Positions 36,875 through 47,100 of a stretch of DNA of 54,065 nucleotides are shown here, one piece after another. The DNA comes from Methanobacteriota archaeon (lineage in GTDB: Bacteria > Myxococcota > UBA727 > JABDBI01). The stretch is taken from NCBI GenBank assembly GCA_013288705.1, contig JABDBI010000010.1, forward strand, positions 1-54,065, in the 5' to 3' direction. The notes beneath the pieces were generated by a model, which saw nothing but the letters and a program-made list of their open reading frames with translations, had not been told where the DNA came from and ran no database searches. Position 1 is the first letter of the stretch. Each line of letters begins with the position of its first letter. Position numbers and translations under genes: made by a program.

Positions 36875-37351
36875 TTATGCTGTTAGCTGACGCATGGCAT
36901 CAAACACGACGACGGCTGCGCACTGCGCCAGATTCAGCGAACGCACCGGCCCCGCATGCGGCAGCGTAAGAATACGCTCTCGATATTTCTCGCATAGCTC
37001 CGCTCGCACGCTATCTGTCTCGGGGCCAAATACCACCACATCGCCTTGGGCAAATGTCATGTCCCACGGCGCCTTTGTGCCACCAATCTCAATAATCCAA
37101 GGATCCTTCCCGAGCAGCTCTAAACAGCGAAACACATCATGGTGAAAATGCACCCGTGCGCCAGCGAAGTAATCGAGCCCTGCCCGCCACTTGGTGCGGT
37201 CGTTTTGCTCAAACAGCAAAGGCCCGCACACGTGCAGCACTGCAGAGGTGCCTGCGCATAGGCGCACAATCGCGCCGATGTTGCCGGCAATGCGCGGGCG
37301 ATCCAGCACGACGTGGACGAGCGGTTTGGTGAGAGGGTTAAAGTGCATCAC
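36875..37351 (-). CDS. TrmL-type tRNA 2'-O-methyltransferase
   Basis: This 158-residue SPOUT methyltransferase is the length of TrmL (157 in E. coli), which methylates the wobble nucleotide of leucine tRNAs. Family segments: PRIAGNIGAIVRLCAGTSA, VVVFGPETDSV and ILTLPHAGPVRSLNLAQCAAVVVFDAMRQL, which form the knot and AdoMet site. The start is at 37351 (the ATG at 37348 is equally possible). The end lies 14 bp from the convergent doc end. Confidence 0.9.
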   Translation of the reverse strand: MMHFNPLTKPLVHVVLDRPRIAGNIGAIVRLCAGTSAVLHVCGPLLFEQNDRTKWRAGLDYFAGARVHFHHDVFRCLELLGKDPWIIEIGGTKAPWDMTFAQGDVVVFGPETDSVRAELCEKYRERILTLPHAGPVRSLNLAQCAAVVVFDAMRQLTA

Positions 37352-37421
37352 TAACTTGCCAGTATTTATTTAAGCATAGGTGGCCTACCGTGCGAGATAG
37401 GTTGCGTCAAGGGAAGCGACG

Positions 37422-38189
37422 CTAAGGAGCCCTAGCCGTCGCCATCTCAATGCGCTTCAAATGCGACCGAAACGCCGGCTCCTGCGGTGCAAGCGCAACC
37501 GCCTGCTGCATCAGCCCAAGCGCATGCGCTCTATCACCCATCTGATCAAGAACTTCCGCTAACGTATCGATAAAATCCGCATTTCTCGGCTCAAGCGCCA
37601 CTGCTTCCTTCGCATGCATCAAAGCTGATTGCAAATCTCTAACGCCACGGGCATTTGATTTGACGAGCAGATAAGCCAAGTTATTGTGAGCAACGCCAAA
37701 ACGGCTATTCAACCGCAATACCTCACTCCACACCGACACCGCTTCCGCGTCCCGCCCGGCCTTCATCTCCATGGCAGCAATGGTCATCCATAAGCTGATC
37801 GAACCAGGGTTCTCCATCGTGCCCTCTGTAAGGACTTCCATGGCCCGCAAATTATCACCTAAATAGCTATAACCACGCGCTTCCCGCATATACGCCTCAA
37901 CATCCAACGCATTGCGCTCCACAGCGTCATCACCCGCCTTTATCTCAAACTCGCAATAGGAGAGAAAAGTCTTTTTAATCAAAGCATCTATCGCAATTTG
38001 GTGAGGTAATCTCTTATCTTCGTCTAGCAAGATAACCAGCGCTTCTTCAAACTTATCTTTCTTGATGAGCGCTTCTGCCTCGCGCACCGCGCGTTCCGAC
38101 CGGGAGACTTCATGGTTTGTTGCATTAATGAACAGTCCCCCAACAAGCGCTAGACACACTAAAGAAAGTGGCGCGACCTTACGCAGCAT
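37422..38189 (-). CDS. Membrane-anchored TPR-repeat protein
   Basis: This 255-residue protein has an N-terminal membrane anchor or signal (residues 1-24) followed by TPR-like helical pairs: EAYMREARGYSYLGDNLRAMEVL, SLWMTIAAMEMKAGRDAEAVSVWSEVLRLNSRFGVAHNNLAYLLV, AKEAVALEPRNADFIDTLAEVLDQMGDRAHALGLMQQAVAL. TPR modules bind protein partners, often in envelope assembly. The specific role is unknown. It stands 43 bp upstream of ndk on the same strand, so it follows ndk in the minus-strand run. Confidence 0.85.
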   Translation of the reverse strand: MLRKVAPLSLVCLALVGGLFINATNHEVSRSERAVREAEALIKKDKFEEALVILLDEDKRLPHQIAIDALIKKTFLSYCEFEIKAGDDAVERNALDVEAYMREARGYSYLGDNLRAMEVLTEGTMENPGSISLWMTIAAMEMKAGRDAEAVSVWSEVLRLNSRFGVAHNNLAYLLVKSNARGVRDLQSALMHAKEAVALEPRNADFIDTLAEVLDQMGDRAHALGLMQQAVALAPQEPAFRSHLKRIEMATARAP

Positions 38190-38232
38190 ACAAACATCAT
38201 AGCAATGCTTCTGCTATCGCGCCAAATTGTAT

Positions 38233-38661
38233 TTAGTTTTTTGTGTAGATCTCGCTCTCTGGGAAGAACCAAGCGATCTCTTGGCGCGCGGTTTCAGGCG
38301 CGTCAGAGCCATGTACGGTGTTTTCGCCAATGGACCTGCCATAGAGCTTGCGCATGGTGTTTTCGGCTGCTTGGGCGGGGTTAGTGGCGCCCATGATGTC
38401 ACGCCACTTGAGGATGGCGCCATCACCCTCTAGCACCATGAGCAACACCGGGCCTGAACTCATAGAAGTAACTAGTTCTTCAAAGAATGGCCGGCCTTTG
38501 TGTACTGCATAAAACCCTTCCGCATCGCGGCGGCTGAGGTGCTTCATTTTGGCAGCAGCAACTCTCAAGCCGTCTGCTTCAATGCGAGCCACGATTTTGC
38601 CAATCAAATTGCGGGCAACACCGTCTGGTTTTACAATAGAGAATGTACGTTCGAATGCCAT
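38233..38661 (-). CDS. ndk: Nucleoside diphosphate kinase
   Basis: This 142-residue enzyme phosphorylates NDPs from ATP via a phosphohistidine. It has the start [16 protein letters not shown] and the active-site segment [12 protein letters not shown] with His117, so it is complete. The open frame extends to 38790, but the ATG at 38661 has AAGGAG 8 nt upstream and matches the family N-terminus. It lies 43 bp downstream of gltX. Confidence 0.97.
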   Translation of the reverse strand: MAFERTFSIVKPDGVARNLIGKIVARIEADGLRVAAAKMKHLSRRDAEGFYAVHKGRPFFEELVTSMSSGPVLLMVLEGDGAILKWRDIMGATNPAQAAENTMRKLYGRSIGENTVHGSDAPETARQEIAWFFPESEIYTKN

Positions 38662-38704
38662 AAGATGAACTCCTTCCAATTTTTTGTGGTGGCTGCTTAT
38701 AACC

Positions 38705-40159
38705 TTAAACGGGCATCGCGCGCAATGCCTGTAATGCCGAACGCATCCGCGTGCGGCATCGCTCTCGCCCGAGCACAGCCATGGTTTCAAATAAGGGCGG
38801 CGTTGCCTTTTTGCCAGTGACCATCAGGCGTACCGGCATAAAAAGGTCGCGGCTCTTTAACGCATGCTCTAGGCAAAACGCCCGCAGAGCAGAGTCAATG
38901 TGAGTTGCGTCAAAAGGCCGCAGCGCTTCTAGTTTTTCAATCAGAAACTCATAAAGCTCTATCGTGCGTTTGCGCTCGACATCTTTCATGAGATAATTTT
39001 CCGGCGATACCAATACACTGCCCGCAAAGAAAAAATCTGCATATGCGACAAAATCTTCTGATTTCTCAACACGTTCTTTCACAAGTGGAACAATTTGGCT
39101 TAAGTATTCCGTCGAAAACAACTGGTCTTGTAGGTACTGGACGATTTGCGCGTCAGTTCGCTTCTCGCGCAGATAGCGACCGTTCAGCCACAAAAGTTTC
39201 TGCAAATCAAAGACTGGGCCACCGAGCGAGACGCGCTCAAGCTTAAAGTTTTGCACGAAGTCTTCGAGGGTAAATATCTCTCGCGCATCTTCAAATGAGA
39301 ATGCCATCAAGCCGAGAAAATTGAGCAACGTGTCTGGCAAATAGCCTGCTTCACGGAAATACTCGAGGGAAACTGGGTTTTTGCGCTTCGACACTTTGCT
39401 TTTATCAGCGTTGCGCAGCAGCGGCAAATGGCAAAACTGCGGATGCTGCCAGCCAAATGCCTGGTAAAGCAACACATGCTTTGGCGTGGAGCTAATCCAC
39501 TCCTCGCCGCGAATCACGTGTGTGATGCCCATGAGACGGTCGTCCACAACGTTTGCCAGGTGATATGTTGGGAAACCGTCGCTTTTGAACAACACTTGGT
39601 CGTCGACTTCGGTGTTCTCAATCACAATATCGCCGCGGAAAAAATCGTTAAAGCGAGTTTGCCCCGTGTGAGGCGTCTTGAGACGAATGACTCCAGGCGT
39701 CCCACTTTGAATTTCAGCAAGTACCTCCGTCTGGCTGCGTTCACGACAATGGCCGTCGTATCCCGTCGGCTGCTTGAGGGCGAGCTGGCGCTTGCGCACC
39801 TCGGCAAGGCGCTCCTGCGTGCATGTGCACCAGTAGGCGTGACCGGATTCTACGAGCTGATTGACGTAGTCGCGATAAATGTTCAGGCGCTCACTTTGCC
39901 TGTAAGGGCCATGGGAACCGCCCACGTCGGGGCCTTCATCCCAGCTGAGCCCAAGCCATCTGAGCGAATTCATAATCGCCTGTTCGCTGTCTGGCGATGA
40001 ACGTTTTTGGTCGGTATCTTCGATGCGCAGTATGAACTTGCCACCATTTTTTTTGGCGAAGGCGTAGTTGAACAGCGCGACGTAGGCGGTGCCTACATGT
40101 GGATCGCCGGTGGGAGATGGGCCGATGCGGACGCGAACTGGGGTGGGTGCCGATGTCAT
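38705..40159 (-). CDS. gltX: Glutamyl-tRNA synthetase
   Basis: This 484-residue class I synthetase charges tRNA-Glu. The HIGH-type site is GDPHVGT (residues 18-24) and the KMSKS-type loop is SKVSKRK; the [20 protein letters not shown] segment is also typical. The C-terminal anticodon-binding domain ends in [29 protein letters not shown]. Its length agrees with the bacterial family. The start is at an ATG without a long upstream intergenic region; 486 bp of repeat-rich DNA separates it from tnpB on the other strand. Confidence 0.97.
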   Translation of the reverse strand: MTSAPTPVRVRIGPSPTGDPHVGTAYVALFNYAFAKKNGGKFILRIEDTDQKRSSPDSEQAIMNSLRWLGLSWDEGPDVGGSHGPYRQSERLNIYRDYVNQLVESGHAYWCTCTQERLAEVRKRQLALKQPTGYDGHCRERSQTEVLAEIQSGTPGVIRLKTPHTGQTRFNDFFRGDIVIENTEVDDQVLFKSDGFPTYHLANVVDDRLMGITHVIRGEEWISSTPKHVLLYQAFGWQHPQFCHLPLLRNADKSKVSKRKNPVSLEYFREAGYLPDTLLNFLGLMAFSFEDAREIFTLEDFVQNFKLERVSLGGPVFDLQKLLWLNGRYLREKRTDAQIVQYLQDQLFSTEYLSQIVPLVKERVEKSEDFVAYADFFFAGSVLVSPENYLMKDVERKRTIELYEFLIEKLEALRPFDATHIDSALRAFCLEHALKSRDLFMPVRLMVTGKKATPPLFETMAVLGRERCRTRMRSALQALRAMPV

Positions 40160-40233
40160 AATTGGCGTGATTATGCCAAAAGGTCACTCTTTGCAACGCC
40201 TCATCGGCACAGGTTTTCCCAGGATGAACCTCA

Positions 40234-40463
40234 TTCTTTAGCCCAACGGGCGTCAAAATATAGCCTGGGGTGTAAACCCCAGGTAATGCGATGCGATCCA
40301 TTCCTCCTCTCCTCCTCCTCTTCAGCAAAAGCCCGGATACGGGCGACATCTCGACGGGGGTATGTCGCCCTTCCGGGCTCTCGACGGCAGGGAGGGGCGT
40401 GTGTGCGCATTTACCTGGGGTTTACACCCCAGGCTATATTTTGACGCCCATTGGGCTAAAGAA
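40234..40463. repeat. Nested palindromic repeat element
   Basis: Outer arms 40234-40290 and 40406-40463 are reverse complements of about 57 bp with one substitution and one base inserted. Each arm contains its own hairpin (CCTGGGG/CCCCAGG). The centre has further inverted repeats of GGGCGACAT type. This is a REP or MITE-like structure of the kind mobilised by IS200-family Y1 transposases in other genomes. Repeats of this form are dispersed in several phyla, but the copy number here is not visible. The rest of the 486-bp gap (40464-40645) holds two more short palindromes (40475-40489 and 40490-40501) followed by a T run, and no gene. Confidence 0.85.
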
Positions 40464-40582
40464 GGTTTAAAAGCTGGAGCGGCGCTCCATTTCCATGGAA
40501 AATTTTTTTACCAGAAACTATCCTACCCGCCGCGCGGTACTCCATCTATAAACCATGTTTTAGGTGGTGGTGAAGCGCGGCC

Positions 40583-41897
40583 ACGGCGAAGCCGTTAATC
40601 CGTTCTGGCTTGCTTTTGCATCACAAATCAAGTTAGCCTCCCGGCATGGTTGAGGTCAATCGCAAAATTACCTACCGGTTATATCCGACGACGAAACAGG
40701 AGTCTGTTTTGTTGGAGATATTGCGATTGCATCAGCAGCTCTATAACGCAGCGCTCGAACAACGCATCTCGGCTTATCGAAAGCAAAAAGTATCATTGTC
40801 GTATGTGGATCAAGCCAAAGAACTAACCAAGTTGCGCGCTGAATTTCCGGAGTACAAATCTCTCAATGCCCAAAGCGAGCAAGTCACTCTGACGCGGTTG
40901 GATTTAGCCTTTCAGCATTTTTTTCGTAGGGTGAAGCTGGGGGAAAAGAAAGCTGGTTTTCCCCGCTTTAAATCGCTGAACCGTTACCCAGGCTGGGGTT
41001 ATAAAACCCATGGCGATGGCTGGCGATTTGAGATGGGTAACAAACTCAAACACGGCCAGTTGCGGCTGAGTGGCGTTGGTCAGCTCAGAATTCGCGGCGA
41101 AGCTCGAAACCAAGGCAACGCAAAGACATTGGAGATTCAATACAAACAGGGTCGCTGGTACGCATCGGTGACGCTTGCGACAACGCCAACAAGAATGTCA
41201 GGCACAGCAGCGATTGGAATCGACTGGGGAGTTGAGACCTTTGCGACGATTGCGAGCTCAGATAATTCTTGTACTGCAGTCGACAACCCACGCACGCTGA
41301 AGAAGAAACTGAAGCTGCTCAAGACCAAGCAGCGCAACTTATCCAAGAAAACCCGCGGCTCCAACAACCGCAACAAAGCCTGCCAACAAGTGGCCAAGCT
41401 GCATGGCAAGGTTGCCAATCAACGCAAAGAGTTTTTGCACCAAACCACAGCGAAGCTGGTGAACACCTCTTCTCTGATTGCCGTCGAACAACTCAACATC
41501 AAAAACATGACCACTTCAGGAGGGTCTTACAAAAAGGGACTAAACCGAGAGATTTTAAGCACAGCGCCGTCAGGATTTCATCAAATGCTTAAATACAAAG
41601 CGGAAGAAGCTGGTGTTGAGTGGATCGAAATTCCAACGAAAGTTGTTAAGCCCTCACAGACGTGCCACATGTGCGGCCGTCAAGAAAAGAAGAGCTTGGC
41701 AACGAGGTGGCATAGTTGTCCCTGCGGCTTTTTTTGCAGCCGAGACGAAAATGCTGCGAAAGTGATTTTGCATTGGGCCCTGTTTGGTAGGGCCAATGGT
41801 TGGGAACCAGCCAGGTGTGGAGGAGAAACGTTGGTTTTTCCGATGAAGCACGAAACTCTATCTATAGCCGCTTTAGCGGTTTAGATGGAGTTGTTCA
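40583..41897 (+). mobile_element. IS200/IS605-group element with tnpB only
   Basis: The element contains tnpB and no tyrosine transposase (TnpA) gene. The right end is placed at about 41897, after GGAGTTGTTCA, because a hairpin (CCGC-TTTA-GCGG, 41868-41879) sits about 18 nt before it, as in the right ends of this group, and because the neighbouring gene begins to be read there. A 5-bp hairpin at 40583-40595 is a candidate left-end structure; the left boundary is not certain. Confidence 0.6.
40646..41884 (+). CDS. tnpB: TnpB RNA-guided nuclease (IS200/IS605 OrfB)
   Basis: This 412-residue protein has the TnpB N-terminal helical region, the OrfB signature and an apparently complete RuvC-type site: Asp193 in GIDWGVETFA, Glu281 in IAVEQLNIKNM and Asp367 in SRDENAA. 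The zinc ribbon is C340-x2-C343 and C358-x-C360. TnpB of this kind is a DNA endonuclease guided by a small RNA from the element's right end. No TnpA is present, so the element would depend on one elsewhere. All key residues are intact, suggesting it may be active. Confidence 0.93.
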   Translation: MVEVNRKITYRLYPTTKQESVLLEILRLHQQLYNAALEQRISAYRKQKVSLSYVDQAKELTKLRAEFPEYKSLNAQSEQVTLTRLDLAFQHFFRRVKLGEKKAGFPRFKSLNRYPGWGYKTHGDGWRFEMGNKLKHGQLRLSGVGQLRIRGEARNQGNAKTLEIQYKQGRWYASVTLATTPTRMSGTAAIGIDWGVETFATIASSDNSCTAVDNPRTLKKKLKLLKTKQRNLSKKTRGSNNRNKACQQVAKLHGKVANQRKEFLHQTTAKLVNTSSLIAVEQLNIKNMTTSGGSYKKGLNREILSTAPSGFHQMLKYKAEEAGVEWIEIPTKVVKPSQTCHMCGRQEKKSLATRWHSCPCGFFCSRDENAAKVILHWALFGRANGWEPARCGGETLVFPMKHETLSIAALAV

Positions 41898-41917
41898 TAG
41901 ATTCAGTGCCGTAAACT
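41780..41917 (+). ncRNA. Candidate omega RNA overlapping the tnpB end
   Basis: In characterised TnpB systems the guide RNA overlaps the 3' end of tnpB and its right end, and the guide itself is the next about 20 nt of flanking DNA. Here that would be roughly 41780-41897 as scaffold, with the 4-bp stem-loop CCGC-TTTA-GCGG, and 41898-41917 (start TAGATTCAGTGCC) as guide. The sequence shows the hairpin and the end; the RNA itself is inferred. Confidence 0.4.
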
Positions 41918-42287
41918 GCTGGCAACCCTGATCGTTGTTGCACTGCTCTGAACAAGCCGCCTGCGTGCAGCCATTTTGTGCAACACAAAACGTATTAGAA
42001 GCATTATCGTTGCAAAGAAACTGACAAGTCACCTGAGTCGCTGGGTTACAGCTGGGCACTTGTTGCACAGACGCACTATATTGCTCACATCCTTGGTCGT
42101 TGGCGCATTGACTCGTGCATACAGCCTGTGTGCACCCGTTCGGAGCGACGCAGGTGATGAACCACTGGCTATCGTTACAGCCCGAGTTGCAGGTCACCTC
42201 GCTGGCTGTGCAAACGGGGGATGGATTGCCGGCGACGCAGGCGCTTATGATGAGTGTCAGTGAGAATAATAAAGCTGAACGTTGCAT
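41895..42287 (-). CDS. Cys-rich lipoprotein with two internal repeats, possibly 3'-truncated
   Basis: This 130-residue protein has a canonical lipobox (IISAC). The mature part is a duplication: CTASEVTCNSGCND...VAPNGCTQAVCTSQCANDQGC and CNPATQVTCQFLCND...VAQNGCTQAACSEQCNNDQGC, about 45 residues each with seven or eight Cys. The conserved Cys spacing suggests a small disulfide-rich surface domain. GGGGAG lies 4 nt before the ATG. The stop codon is formed where the tnpB element's right end begins, so the protein could have been longer before insertion. No function was recognised. Confidence 0.75.
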   Translation of the reverse strand: MQRSALLFSLTLIISACVAGNPSPVCTASEVTCNSGCNDSQWFITCVAPNGCTQAVCTSQCANDQGCEQYSASVQQVPSCNPATQVTCQFLCNDNASNTFCVAQNGCTQAACSEQCNNDQGCQQFTALNL

Positions 42288-42365
42288 AGACTCCCCGCTT
42301 GGTTTTTAATTTCTCACAGGGGGCAAGCGTAAAGCAAGGAATGGCGATAGATAATTTTTATCGGC

Positions 42366-44009
42366 CTAATCCCCCGTATAATACCGCACGATGCCATAGT
42401 TCGTCGCCATCCACAGCATGTTTTGGGTGGCGTCGAAGGCGATGTCGTTGATGCCGGGGGCTTGTAGGACGCCCGTAAGGACATCGCAGGCCGGTAGTGC
42501 AAAGTTTGGCCCAATGTTTGGCGTGCCGGAGGTGTATTGGTTGGCGATAGTCACTGTTAAGGCGCTTGATGAGAAGCAATTCCATGTGCCTTCTGCAGCG
42601 TCTGGCGTCGCGCTTGGCGTAAAATAGTCGAGCTCTGCGCTCGTTGCTACCCAGATACGCTGCTTGTTGTCGATGGCAATGCCTTGCACATTATTGAGGC
42701 CGCGATTAATGCCGAAATAGGTGCCATCTAGCGCCGCGAACCTCGTCCATTGCGATAAACCGGGGGTGCTCGGATTGGCAATATAGCGTATTACGCCACC
42801 ATGCGCATCCGCACTCGGGCTAGTAGCCGGATTGCTCGTGCTCCGCACTTGTAAACCAATCCAGATGTTGCCAGAACCATCTTCTCTTACCATCGTCCGA
42901 ACGTCGTTATTGTCAACAAACGCATTGGTCAGACTGCCGGGATTTGCGGGACAATGCGTTCCCAGCCATTGGCTGCCATTATAAGCCGTTGGTGTCGTTG
43001 AACCATTTAGCAAAGCCAAAATGCCGTCTTCGGTGCGATATACGCAGCGCAGCGCATTGATGAAATTGAAGCGAAAAAATGACGGCTCCGTGCCATACCA
43101 TTGCTGCACAGGCGCATTCAAAAATACCAACGACGATTGAATCGGTATTCCAGATAGCGCTGGGGTAGCGCCAGTTGGCAAGTTATAGTTGCCGTCAACA
43201 GACAAAGCATAGACGCCATTCGACGTCCCAAGAAACCCTGCATATATTCCACTGCCGGTGGCCGTTTCAGTCTTTGAAAAGGTAACCGTCGTAATCGTTT
43301 GCCCGAGGAGCTCTGCTTTTATCTGAACCGCACTATTATCGGCGAGATAACGCTGGATACCATTGACGCCCGCAAGCGCAACCCACACATCGCCATTTGG
43401 CGCTGCGCCGAGGACTTTCACGCCACTCATCATAGGAGCCTGGGTGCCAAATAGATTCACAAGCTGCTGCTGGCCAGCACCTGTCCCCGCAACGCCAACC
43501 CATATTCCGTTTTTTGCAACCGCGATTTTATTGATCGTGTTGTTCGGAATTAAATTGGAGTTTTCATGGGTAATCAAACACCAGGGTTGAATTACCTTGG
43601 TGGCCACCGTGCTGGTTACAGACGTCGCTCCCGGCGCACTGATTTTCACCTCAAAAGTCGGGTCAAATCGTTCCCAACATTTCTGCAAAGGTGGCACTGT
43701 GAGTGTAATGCTGTTGGTGGTTGCAGTTGCAGGAATGGCAAAATCTGGCTGTCCAGATAGTTGCTTCCACGCATAAGTTAAATTGTTTCCTGTGGCTACG
43801 ACAGTGAGTGGGATGGCATCGCCCGGTTTAACCGACGTTGGCGCTGTGGGCGCTGTTGTGATCGTAATAGTCTGCTGCGCCGGCGGCGTAACTGGCTGAC
43901 CTGGTTGTATTGGCTGGCCGGGCTGCAGTGGCGACGGAGTAGCAGTTTTATTGCAGTTACTACCGGTTAAACAAAAGACAGCGATGGATAGTGCAAGGAT
44001 GATTCTCAT
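42366..44009 (-). CDS. Lipoprotein with Ig-like domain and beta-propeller
   Basis: This 547-residue protein has a lipoprotein-like signal (ending TGSNC), then a Pro/Gln-rich linker (PGQPIQPGQPV repeats), an immunoglobulin-like domain at about 45-150 (GDAIPLTVVATGNNLTYAWKQLSG) and about 370 residues of propeller blades (NGIWVGVAGTG, GDVWVALAGVNGIQRYL, NIWIGLQVRS, IWVATSAELDYF, MLWMATNYGIVRYY). The blades resemble the Reg_prop/two-component regulator propeller type. It probably sits on the cell surface or in the periplasm. The ligand is unknown. Confidence 0.82.
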   Translation of the reverse strand: MRIILALSIAVFCLTGSNCNKTATPSPLQPGQPIQPGQPVTPPAQQTITITTAPTAPTSVKPGDAIPLTVVATGNNLTYAWKQLSGQPDFAIPATATTNSITLTVPPLQKCWERFDPTFEVKISAPGATSVTSTVATKVIQPWCLITHENSNLIPNNTINKIAVAKNGIWVGVAGTGAGQQQLVNLFGTQAPMMSGVKVLGAAPNGDVWVALAGVNGIQRYLADNSAVQIKAELLGQTITTVTFSKTETATGSGIYAGFLGTSNGVYALSVDGNYNLPTGATPALSGIPIQSSLVFLNAPVQQWYGTEPSFFRFNFINALRCVYRTEDGILALLNGSTTPTAYNGSQWLGTHCPANPGSLTNAFVDNNDVRTMVREDGSGNIWIGLQVRSTSNPATSPSADAHGGVIRYIANPSTPGLSQWTRFAALDGTYFGINRGLNNVQGIAIDNKQRIWVATSAELDYFTPSATPDAAEGTWNCFSSSALTVTIANQYTSGTPNIGPNFALPACDVLTGVLQAPGINDIAFDATQNMLWMATNYGIVRYYTGD

Positions 44010-44079
44010 GAATTGACTATACCCAAAAATTAAATCTGTGTGTCTAGGACTATGAAAGAAATAAAATAAATGCGGTTAA

Positions 44080-44109
44080 TTGAAATCGTTTCAGGTCTCT
44101 TGGTAGAAT
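44080..44109 (+). promoter_or_regulatory. Putative promoter of the kinase gene
   Basis: TTGAAA (44080-44085), an 18-bp spacer and TAGAAT (44104-44109), just upstream of a 6-bp stem-loop CCTGCA/TGCAGG (44115-44137) in the expected leader. The ribosome site GGAGG is at 44148-44152. Confidence 0.55.
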
Positions 44110-44156
44110 CAAATCCTGCAGTCTTTAAGTGTGCAGGTTTGTACTTCGGAGGCGAC

Positions 44157-47100
44157 ATGTCAGAGTTCAAGACGGGAAAAGTTAGCCCACACATAGGTCC
44201 GCCCCCACAACCCCCATCCAAACATGGACCAGTGCCAACTCACCCGTCGGCCGCCCCTGCCGCTCCTTTACCCCACGACAGAACGAGTTCCCTTTCTGCC
44301 ACTGCTGTATCTGCTCGACGTCATGTTTCCCTTGAAAACATCGTATCAGAGCAGCTTAAGAACATGGCCTTGCCAAAAGGGACAGATCTGCAGCGGCCTG
44401 AGATACAGATGGCTATTTCACATAGCGCTGTTCTTCACGATCCCACTGTCGCTCCGCGCGATCGCGCAAGGCTCGACAGAGAAATTGCTGCCACACAACC
44501 CTCCAAAAACATTTTTATGAAAGCTTGGAGCGGCATCAAATCTTATTTCTCAGAACTCAAGAAGGTAATTCTTGATTCACCTTGGGGCGAAAAGGCTTTT
44601 CGGTTTATCACGCAATGGGTGGCGCCTGTCGTGGTAACTGTGCTTGGATTTGCGTTTGCAGGGCTCACTGCCGGCATTGGTCCCCTTGGAGTACTCGCTA
44701 TCGCTGGGCTTGTGCACCTCATTGGCAGTGCCGTTGCGCACTATCGCTATCGGAAGAGTCCAGATGTCGAGCTTGCGCGACATGTGCAAACGCTGTTCAA
44801 CAGGAACAAGACACATCAAGATTTGATGAATCAACCCGAAGGTCGAGATATGGGGCCTGCGGAATATGATCTCCGCACGCAGCAGCACTTCATCGCGCAA
44901 GCACGCGCGTCATATGCAAACCCAGCTCGCAGGGCTGCTACACTTACTGCTCTTGAAGCTGACATCTCTAGGCAAGCGAAGGCTGCCACCTCAGCGGCAG
45001 CAGCAGATGAAGGTGGCAAAGATGAAAACCGCTTGCCTTTCTCAGTCCGAGAACCGCTCATGCAGAATCTGCGTTCAATGCGCGTAGAGGATCGCCCGCG
45101 CGATCTCGGTGCGTCCCTCGATCGCATTCGTCGAGGTACACCACAGATTCAAGATATTCTTGGTAGACAGCATGAGAACGTCCAGCTCAATGCCGAAGAA
45201 CAGATGATCTTTCATGGCGCTATTATGCCGTTGTTTGTGCGTTATACGGAACAAACTAGAGGACTTGATCCAGCTGGAGTACTGAGGGAAATTCTGAACG
45301 GTCGACAGATTATGGTTCGAGGTGATTCAGGCAAAACTGCTGCCTTACTTAGAGGCAATGGAACACTCCCCACTTTGGGTAGGATGATCGTTAGCCCGCC
45401 GCCGGCTGCAGGGAAAGCACCTCCCGAGCATAGTTTGTTTCAGTTCGCATTCAACGGCCGATTTGCTACCCTGCGCGGCACACGCGGGCCCTTTGGGAGG
45501 CCAGCTGAACGCGGTCCACTGGTGCTTGCACTCACGCAGGAACACCAGCTCAAAGACGATAAGCATGGCAAGGCAACTGCTGCTGGAACTGGAGCAGAGA
45601 TGGGAGGAGGCAGTGGCCCAGCAGATTTCTTAGCTCATGCGGAAGCACTCGCGAAAAACAAGGCAAATAAAGCTGGTGGGGGCATATCAGGTGCGGGCGG
45701 AGGCAAAAAAGTTCCGCCAGATACCGTCAGCGCCGCCTCTCCCGGCGGTGGTAGAGACGGACGTGGTGGAGAGAAAAAGGGCCAAGCCGCCGATGTGACC
45801 TACCATGACGCCTTAGACGGGCACGAGACAGCAGCAACGACGAATGCTGGTTCTGCCTCGGCAGCAGCAGCTGCAGCCGGCAGCAAATTCCCACATCAAG
45901 CCGGTGTGGGCGTTGGCCATGATGTTGATAGTATTTCCGCCTTTGGCGGCGGCAAAACCTCGTTGAGTCAAACGGCGGCAGCTGCAGCATCATCCTCACC
46001 AACAAAGGCGACAACAGCAGCCGCGCCCAGTAAACAGGGCGCAACACATCCCCTAGTTACGGTGGAAGATGCTGAGTCGAGCGATGACGAAGCTGCAGTG
46101 AAGAAAAATGCAGAATCTACGCTAGCCGCAGCAGGGGCTGTAGCAGCAACAGCCGGCGGAGGCACAGTTGGGAATGCTATTGCCGAGGCGCTAAAAAATC
46201 ATCCCTTGCCGACGGCGGCGGCGACTACAGCGAGGTCAAGCGCAAGTGATGCTGCCGCTGCGGCGACGGTCGCAGGTAAAACGGCGACTGCAGCTGCCAG
46301 CGCGTCGACCAGTGTAGCGGCGGCGAAGCACGCGGCAGCTGCGCCGGTAGAGGAACCTGTAGAAGATGATCCACATCCAATGGCAGTTAAGATCAGCAAA
46401 TCTCCAGCTGAAGGCATGCGGGAATTGCGTAGCGCGATGGAAAAACAACGCCAATCAAAAGAGCCCCTTGATACAGATTATTTAAGATTGGTTCTACGGT
46501 ACGGAAGTGCTGTAAGCGCGGAGCAATACCAAAAGAGCCCCGAGGCTCTCGCTGAACAGCAACGACTCTCTGCTATGCGCCATGAATTGCTTGAAGACCC
46601 CACACGAATGATAGCTGCGTGGGAGGCACGCGCGCGCCGAGGTGGCAATGATCGTGACGAAGTTCTGTTGGATGTAGGCACATATTTTCCGGCCGCAATG
46701 AAGCCCCTTATCAGTCGTGATGCAATTACAGTTACAGAAGCGGCACGGCAGATCAAAGATAGACTAGCGAATGACACAGAGCTTGCCGCGCTCGATGTTG
46801 TGGCACTACATCAATACAACGCATATGGCATACTAGCAACTGCGCCAACGCTCAGCGACAAAGCGATTGGGGCAGTTATTATTGACGCATCATCCACAAA
46901 AGTGATAGCTGCCGCAGCCAAAGCGATCGAAGCAGCCGAAGCAGAAGACCAAGCCCCCCAAGCTGCGGCCGCAGGAGCGCCACCCGGGCCTGGAGCGACA
47001 ACAACAGCATCAGCGGCAGCCGGCGATGACGCCGTAAAAAAAAAATCAGCAACATTAGCAGCTAAAGATGCTTCTGTGTCTCCCCCCACGAGGCGACTAA

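Noticed and set aside
38199..38217. ATAGCA-N7-TGCTAT hairpin after ndk as terminator
   Set aside because: The stem is only 6 bp and there is no T run on either strand.
39428..40000. 190-codon + strand ORF
   Set aside because: It is antisense to gltX, whose motifs and length are complete.
40234..40463. CRISPR array
   Set aside because: The repeats are inverted arms of a single element, not regularly spaced direct repeats.
40160..40645. Possible short genes in the 486-bp gltX-tnpB gap
   Set aside because: All open frames there cross the nested palindromes and none has a ribosome site.
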